NCBI GenBank assembly: GCA_951812335.1
Contig: OX638293.1
Coordinates: 1,096,731-1,160,730 of the forward strand
Length of the DNA stretch: 64,000 nucleotides
Direction: 5' to 3'
DNA from: Rhodothermales bacterium
GTDB taxonomy: Bacteria; Bacteroidota; Rhodothermia; Rhodothermales; VXPQ01
The translations under genes and the position numbers were made by a program. The notes under the pieces were generated by a model, which did not search any database, was not told the origin of the DNA, and saw only the letters and a program-made list of their open reading frames with translations. This document shows positions 60,373-64,000 of this stretch, one piece after another (position 1 is the first letter of the stretch; every line of letters begins with the position of its first letter).

Positions 60373-61875
60373 TCACTCGGTTGCGTTTTCCGGATTCTCC
60401 AAGGCGTTTTCCTGTGTAGGCGGCATGCGCTCGAGGGTGTGATTCGGGAGGGCGTCGCCGGTTTCCCGGTCGGAGTTGTCCGGAGTGCGTTCCGCCGGGG
60501 CTGTGTCGCCCGTTGCTTCCAACCATGTTTCCAGAACCCCCCGCAGGCGCTCAAGAGCTTCGGCGTGCGCGGGGTCCTTCGACACGTCGTGCAGTTCCTG
60601 CGGATCGTCTGCGACGAGATACAATTCTTCTTCCGGGCGAGGCGTGTCGAACACAATGTGTTGTTGCGGAGTCAGGGCTCCTTCATCCCGGAGCGCCCGC
60701 ATTTTCCGGAACGTGTCTCCCCGAATGACGTCCGCAGGCGGGCTGTTGGGAATATCCGTGTAGAAGTTCCGGATGTACTTGTAGCGGCTGTCGCGGACGG
60801 CGCGCACACGGTCGTCGAAGTTGTGCCAGTTTCTCTCGGCAAAGATGTGATCGCGTACGACGGCGGACGGGTCGTTGAGGATGGGTACGATGCTTTGCCC
60901 CTCGAACGCGGAGGGGCTTTCTACGCCGGCAAGGTCCAGAAGCGTGGGGGCAAGGTCCACGGCGCTCACCAGACTCGCCGTCGTGGAACCGGCCTTTACG
61001 CCGGCCGGAAAACGCACGATCCACGGGGTGCGAACGCCGCTGTCGTACACCGTAGTCTTGGCGCGCGGGAACGGAGCTCCGTTGTCGCTTATGAACAGCA
61101 CGAATGTGTTTTCCGCGACCTGTTGCCGGTCCAGTTCGTCCAGCACGCTGCCGACATAGTGGTCCAGCCGGGCAATCTCGTCATAGTACAATGCAAGGTC
61201 TTTTCGCACTTCCGGCGTGTCGGGCAGATAGGCGGGGACGATCACATCCTCGAGGGCATGCGGGGTGTCGAGGATACCCTCCTGGTATGGACGATGGGGG
61301 TCGAACGATGAAAGCCATGCAAGGAAGGGCTGGTTTTCGGGCCGCTGTTTCAGGGCGTCCACCCATGCTCCGGCGCCGCTGGCGTATCCTCCGCCCGGCA
61401 TGAGTTCGTTTTCGTTCGTTTCGTCCGTGGTGCGTTCGCCGCCCCCCTGGATAACCAGATCGAACCGTGCTACGGCAGCATCGCCCAGATGCCATTTTCC
61501 TGCCGATGCGGCCCAGTATCCGGCCTCTCGAAGCAGTTCTACGAAAGTGGTCTGATCTTCAGGCAAGGGCCAGTGCAATTGTTCGGCGCCGGTCTGATGC
61601 GGATATTTCCCGGTCAGGATGGAAGCCCGGCTGGGGCTGCATGAACTGGTGGTGACGAACGCATGGTCGAAACGCATGCCGTGGTCGGCCAGTCGCCGGA
61701 GATTCGGCGTCCGGATAGAAGGATGGCCGTATGGCGTCGCGTCTTCCCATCCCATATCGTCTGCTACGAGAATGACGAAGTTGGGCGGGTCGACGGAGGC
61801 AGGTGCTTCGCCGCAGGCGACAACGCCTATGCCTGTTGCAAGAAACAGGACGCCGAGAAGAAAATTGCGGGGCAT
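60373..61875 (-). CDS. Sulfatase lipoprotein
   Basis: A 500-residue sulfatase with a lipoprotein signal (lipobox VVAC near residue 21 after MPRNFLLGVLFLATGIG). Metal-binding NFVILVADDMGWEDATPYG and the formylglycine motif SCSPSRASILTGKYPHQTGA (CxPSR) are intact, with SAGKWHLGDAAV, FVLFISDNGAPFP and an Asp/Glu-rich end. I place the start at ATG 61875; a longer frame to 62115 overlaps the divergent TRAP operon. It is divergent from the TRAP transporter genes, so both may respond to the same substrate. Confidence 0.92.
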   Translation of the reverse strand: MPRNFLLGVLFLATGIGVVACGEAPASVDPPNFVILVADDMGWEDATPYGHPSIRTPNLRRLADHGMRFDHAFVTTSSCSPSRASILTGKYPHQTGAEQLHWPLPEDQTTFVELLREAGYWAASAGKWHLGDAAVARFDLVIQGGGERTTDETNENELMPGGGYASGAGAWVDALKQRPENQPFLAWLSSFDPHRPYQEGILDTPHALEDVIVPAYLPDTPEVRKDLALYYDEIARLDHYVGSVLDELDRQQVAENTFVLFISDNGAPFPRAKTTVYDSGVRTPWIVRFPAGVKAGSTTASLVSAVDLAPTLLDLAGVESPSAFEGQSIVPILNDPSAVVRDHIFAERNWHNFDDRVRAVRDSRYKYIRNFYTDIPNSPPADVIRGDTFRKMRALRDEGALTPQQHIVFDTPRPEEELYLVADDPQELHDVSKDPAHAEALERLRGVLETWLEATGDTAPAERTPDNSDRETGDALPNHTLERMPPTQENALENPENATE

Positions 61876-61978
61876 GTATCGGGATGAAAAAAAAATTAAG
61901 GGGCAGATCTGTTTGTGTCTCGCGTATGCCGTACTTTCGTCTAGCCGCTTGCAAGGGTACGGTACAGGGTACTGGATT

Positions 61979-63013
61979 ATGTCGGGCGGTACGACTCCCA
62001 CAAGATACTGCATCACTCGTTTACGATTCGAATCCGTGCGATTTGGAAAAACGTTGTGCCTGATCGTGGCATTATGCCTGTCGGCGTGTACTTCCGGGTC
62101 CGACGTAGTCGTCATTAAAATGGGGCACGGCCTCGATGCTTCGCATTCCGTGCATCAGGCCATGCTGTACCTCGGCGAACGCCTTGTCGCAAAGTCCGAT
62201 TCGACGATGCGGGTGGACGTATATCCCAGCCAGCAACTTGGCACCGAGCGCGAATTGCTGGAGCTTCTGCAGATCGGCAGCGTGGGCATGACCAAGGTGT
62301 CGTCGGCGGTGCTGGAAGGATTCGTTCCGGAGTACCAGGTGCTGGGGTTGCCATATCTCTTCCGGGACGAACGACATCGTTTCGATGTGTTCTGGGGCAG
62401 TGAAGTCGGGCAGGATATTCTTGCCAGTGGACAGGAGTTCGGGTTGCGTGGCTTGACCTACTACGATGCCGGCACGCGCAGTTTCTACACGAAGACGCGG
62501 CCGGTGCAGACGCCTGCCGATTTGCAAGGACTCAAGATTCGGGTACAGCAAAGCCCGGTCGCCGTGCGTATGGTGCAGGCGCTGGGCGGTTCGCCTACGC
62601 CGATCGCATGGGGCGAACTGTATACGGCCCTTCAGCAGGGGGTGGTGGACGGTGCGGAGAACAATCCGCCTTCGTTTTACTTGTCCGGGCATTATGAAGT
62701 GTGTAAATACTACACGCTGGATGCGCACACCGCGGTGCCCGATGTGGTGCTTGTCAGCATGACGCTCTGGAACGATCTGACAGAGCAGCAACGGGGGTGG
62801 CTCCAGGAAGCCGCGTTCGAATCGGCGGGGCGCCAGCGCGAGCTGTGGGCCGAATCCGTGAACGAGTCGCTGGCGGCGGTGCGTGAGGCGGGCGTTGAAA
62901 TCATCGAGCCCGATATTGAGCCATTTGCGGAGGAAGTTGCGTCGATGTACGAAGAGTATCGGGACGACCCGGTCATCCATACACTGATTGAACGCATCCG
63001 GGAGGTCAGGTAG
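61979..63013 (+). CDS. TRAP transporter substrate-binding protein (DctP family), lipoprotein-like
   Basis: A 344-residue DctP-type binding protein. TRAP transporters take up carboxylates such as uronates or sialic acid with sodium. Motifs include IKMGHGLDASHSVHQAMLYL, VYPSQQLGTERELLELLQIG, GLKIRVQQSPVAVRMVQALG (with the Arg that binds the carboxylate) and GVVDGAENNPPSFY. The signal ends LSAC, a lipobox, so the protein is probably lipid-anchored, unusual for this family in Gram-negative bacteria. ATG at 61979 is the earliest; GTG at 62036 is possible. dctQ overlaps by one base. Confidence 0.92.
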   Translation: MSGGTTPTRYCITRLRFESVRFGKTLCLIVALCLSACTSGSDVVVIKMGHGLDASHSVHQAMLYLGERLVAKSDSTMRVDVYPSQQLGTERELLELLQIGSVGMTKVSSAVLEGFVPEYQVLGLPYLFRDERHRFDVFWGSEVGQDILASGQEFGLRGLTYYDAGTRSFYTKTRPVQTPADLQGLKIRVQQSPVAVRMVQALGGSPTPIAWGELYTALQQGVVDGAENNPPSFYLSGHYEVCKYYTLDAHTAVPDVVLVSMTLWNDLTEQQRGWLQEAAFESAGRQRELWAESVNESLAAVREAGVEIIEPDIEPFAEEVASMYEEYRDDPVIHTLIERIREVR

Positions 63014-63555
63014 TGGATACGCTGCGCCGCATCGTGGACAAAAGTCTTGCGTGGTTTCTGGTTGCGCTGATGGCGCTTGCCATCGTCAATGTGCTGTGGC
63101 AGGTATTTACGCGCTGGGTGCTCAACGATCCCAGCGCATGGACGGAAGAATTGGCGCGCTATCTACTGATCTGGATCGGACTGATCGGTGCGGGATACGC
63201 CGCAGGCAAGAAATTGCACCTTGCTATCGACCTGCTGCCGAGCGTGTTGCACGGACGCAGGCGCCGTGTCCTCGAGTTTCTCATCGACGCCATCGTGTTG
63301 TTGTTCGCCGTGTTTGTGATGATGATTGGCGGAGTTCGGCTCATGAGCCTGACCTTGCTCATGGATCAGACTTCTGCCGCGCTGGGCATCCGGCTGGGCT
63401 ATGTGTATCTGGCTATCCCGCTGAGCGGTGCGGTGATTGCGTTTTATGCTGTGGTTTCGATCATGGACCGCGTACGCGACGGGATGTCTTCCGAAGCGGG
63501 TGAGGCAGGCGCCTCCGACACGGGGCATTCTCCGACCGAATACACCATCGACTGA
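63013..63555 (+). CDS. TRAP transporter small permease (DctQ type)
   Basis: A 180-residue membrane protein with four helices and the DctQ motif TEELARYLLIWIGLIGAGYA. It forms the small membrane subunit with DctM. The start is GTG at 63013 (VDTLRRIVDKSLAWFL), sharing one base with the dctP stop, which indicates coupling. The C-terminal tail (about 160-180) is hydrophilic and acidic. dctM follows after three bases. Confidence 0.92.
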   Translation: MDTLRRIVDKSLAWFLVALMALAIVNVLWQVFTRWVLNDPSAWTEELARYLLIWIGLIGAGYAAGKKLHLAIDLLPSVLHGRRRRVLEFLIDAIVLLFAVFVMMIGGVRLMSLTLLMDQTSAALGIRLGYVYLAIPLSGAVIAFYAVVSIMDRVRDGMSSEAGEAGASDTGHSPTEYTID

Positions 63556-63558
63556 AGC

Positions 63559-64000
63559 ATGGAACTCGCAGGTGTATTCATACTCGTGGTTGTGTTCCTG
63601 GCATTGCTCCTGGTTGGTGTGCCTGTAGCGTTCAGTATCGGGGTGGCTACTGTGTGTACGCTGCTTCTGAGCATCCATCCCGGTCCAGCCCTGACGACGG
63701 CTGCCCAGCGTATGGCCACAGGACTCGACAGTTTTGCGCTGCTCGCTATTCCTTTCTTTATTCTTGCAGGGCAGATCATGAATCAGGGAGGAATCGCTCG
63801 CCGGTTGATCGATTTCGCCAAGAGCCTGGTGGGCATGCTGCCCGGGGCGCTCGCCCATGTGAATATCGTGGCGTCCATGTTTTTCGGGGCTATTTCCGGC
63901 TCGGCGGTGGCGGCGGCGTCCGCCGTGGGTGGCGTCATGGCGCCGCGCATGGAAGAAGAAGGGTACGATAAGGGCTACGGCGCCGCTGTGAACATTACCG
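63559..64000 (+). CDS. TRAP transporter large permease (DctM type), partial
   Basis: The gene starts at ATG 63559 and runs off the right edge; 147 residues are visible. They contain the first helices (MELAGVFILVVVFLALLLVG, VPVAFSIGVA) and family motifs FALLAIPFFILAGQIMNQGG and ASMFFGAISGSAVAAASAVG, which mark the DctM/SiaM-type large subunit. It completes a dctPQM operon. Confidence 0.94.
   Translation, partial: MELAGVFILVVVFLALLLVGVPVAFSIGVATVCTLLLSIHPGPALTTAAQRMATGLDSFALLAIPFFILAGQIMNQGGIARRLIDFAKSLVGMLPGALAHVNIVASMFFGAISGSAVAAASAVGGVMAPRMEEEGYDKGYGAAVNIT

Overview
The window looks like a chromosome segment from a Rhodothermia-like member of the phylum Bacteroidota. The case rests on SprA (the type IX secretion translocon), a protein with a type IX sorting domain, a Bat/DUF58 operon, a bacterial serine palmitoyltransferase, DUF5683 beside parB, TonB paralogues and a Big_5 lipoprotein, in moderately GC-rich DNA. 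I cannot name the species. I saw no rRNA, tRNA or CRISPR array. Two promoters, upstream of dnaX and of a probable structured RNA, have near-consensus -35/-10 boxes with 17-bp spacing.

Layout. 1-7759: sprA, minus strand, running off the left edge. 8221-9867: an orphan iron-type ABC permease. 10132-13317: dnaX-ybaB-recR with its own promoter and a probable frameshift site for the gamma subunit. 13613-22313: aldo/keto reductase, DUF58, a BatD-like protein, batA, batB, batC and a batD-batE fusion. 22560-23899: purQ and a rhomboid protease. 24144-26058: gene-poor, with a candidate 545-nt structured RNA and two gene fragments. 26059-31413: acyltransferase-like protein, spt, DUF5683, parB, parA. 31792-39336: rpiA, two tandem tonB genes created by a local duplication, nnr, a Big_5 lipoprotein, an unknown protein and an N-acylglucosamine 2-epimerase. 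39948-47592: amino-sugar or uronate-type transport and catabolism (sodium symporter with three small membrane proteins, SIS, ROK kinase, amidohydrolase, lactonase). 47670-64000: DUF547, ggt, infA, a type IX substrate, two sulfatases, a beta-lactamase-family protein, a Tat-exported oxidoreductase, a purine permease and a TRAP transporter, interspersed with decayed genes.

The most striking feature is a dispersed element of about 250 bp. Six near-complete copies (9868, 23888, 30326, 31506, 39412, 42769) and several end fragments share the terminal inverted repeat GGATACTCTGATTAA. Inside are two further long stems whose arms change together between copies, so base pairing is preserved while sequence drifts. 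Copies sit directly against genes: one supplies the stop codon of the rhomboid gene, one abuts the start of the ABC permease, one separates parA from parB, and an end fragment terminates a broken tolB-like gene. No copy carries a transposase.

The sulfatases, epimerase, symporter, SIS/ROK proteins and TRAP transporter suggest a scavenger of marine-type sulfated and amino sugars. SprA and TonB would serve protein export and outer-membrane uptake.
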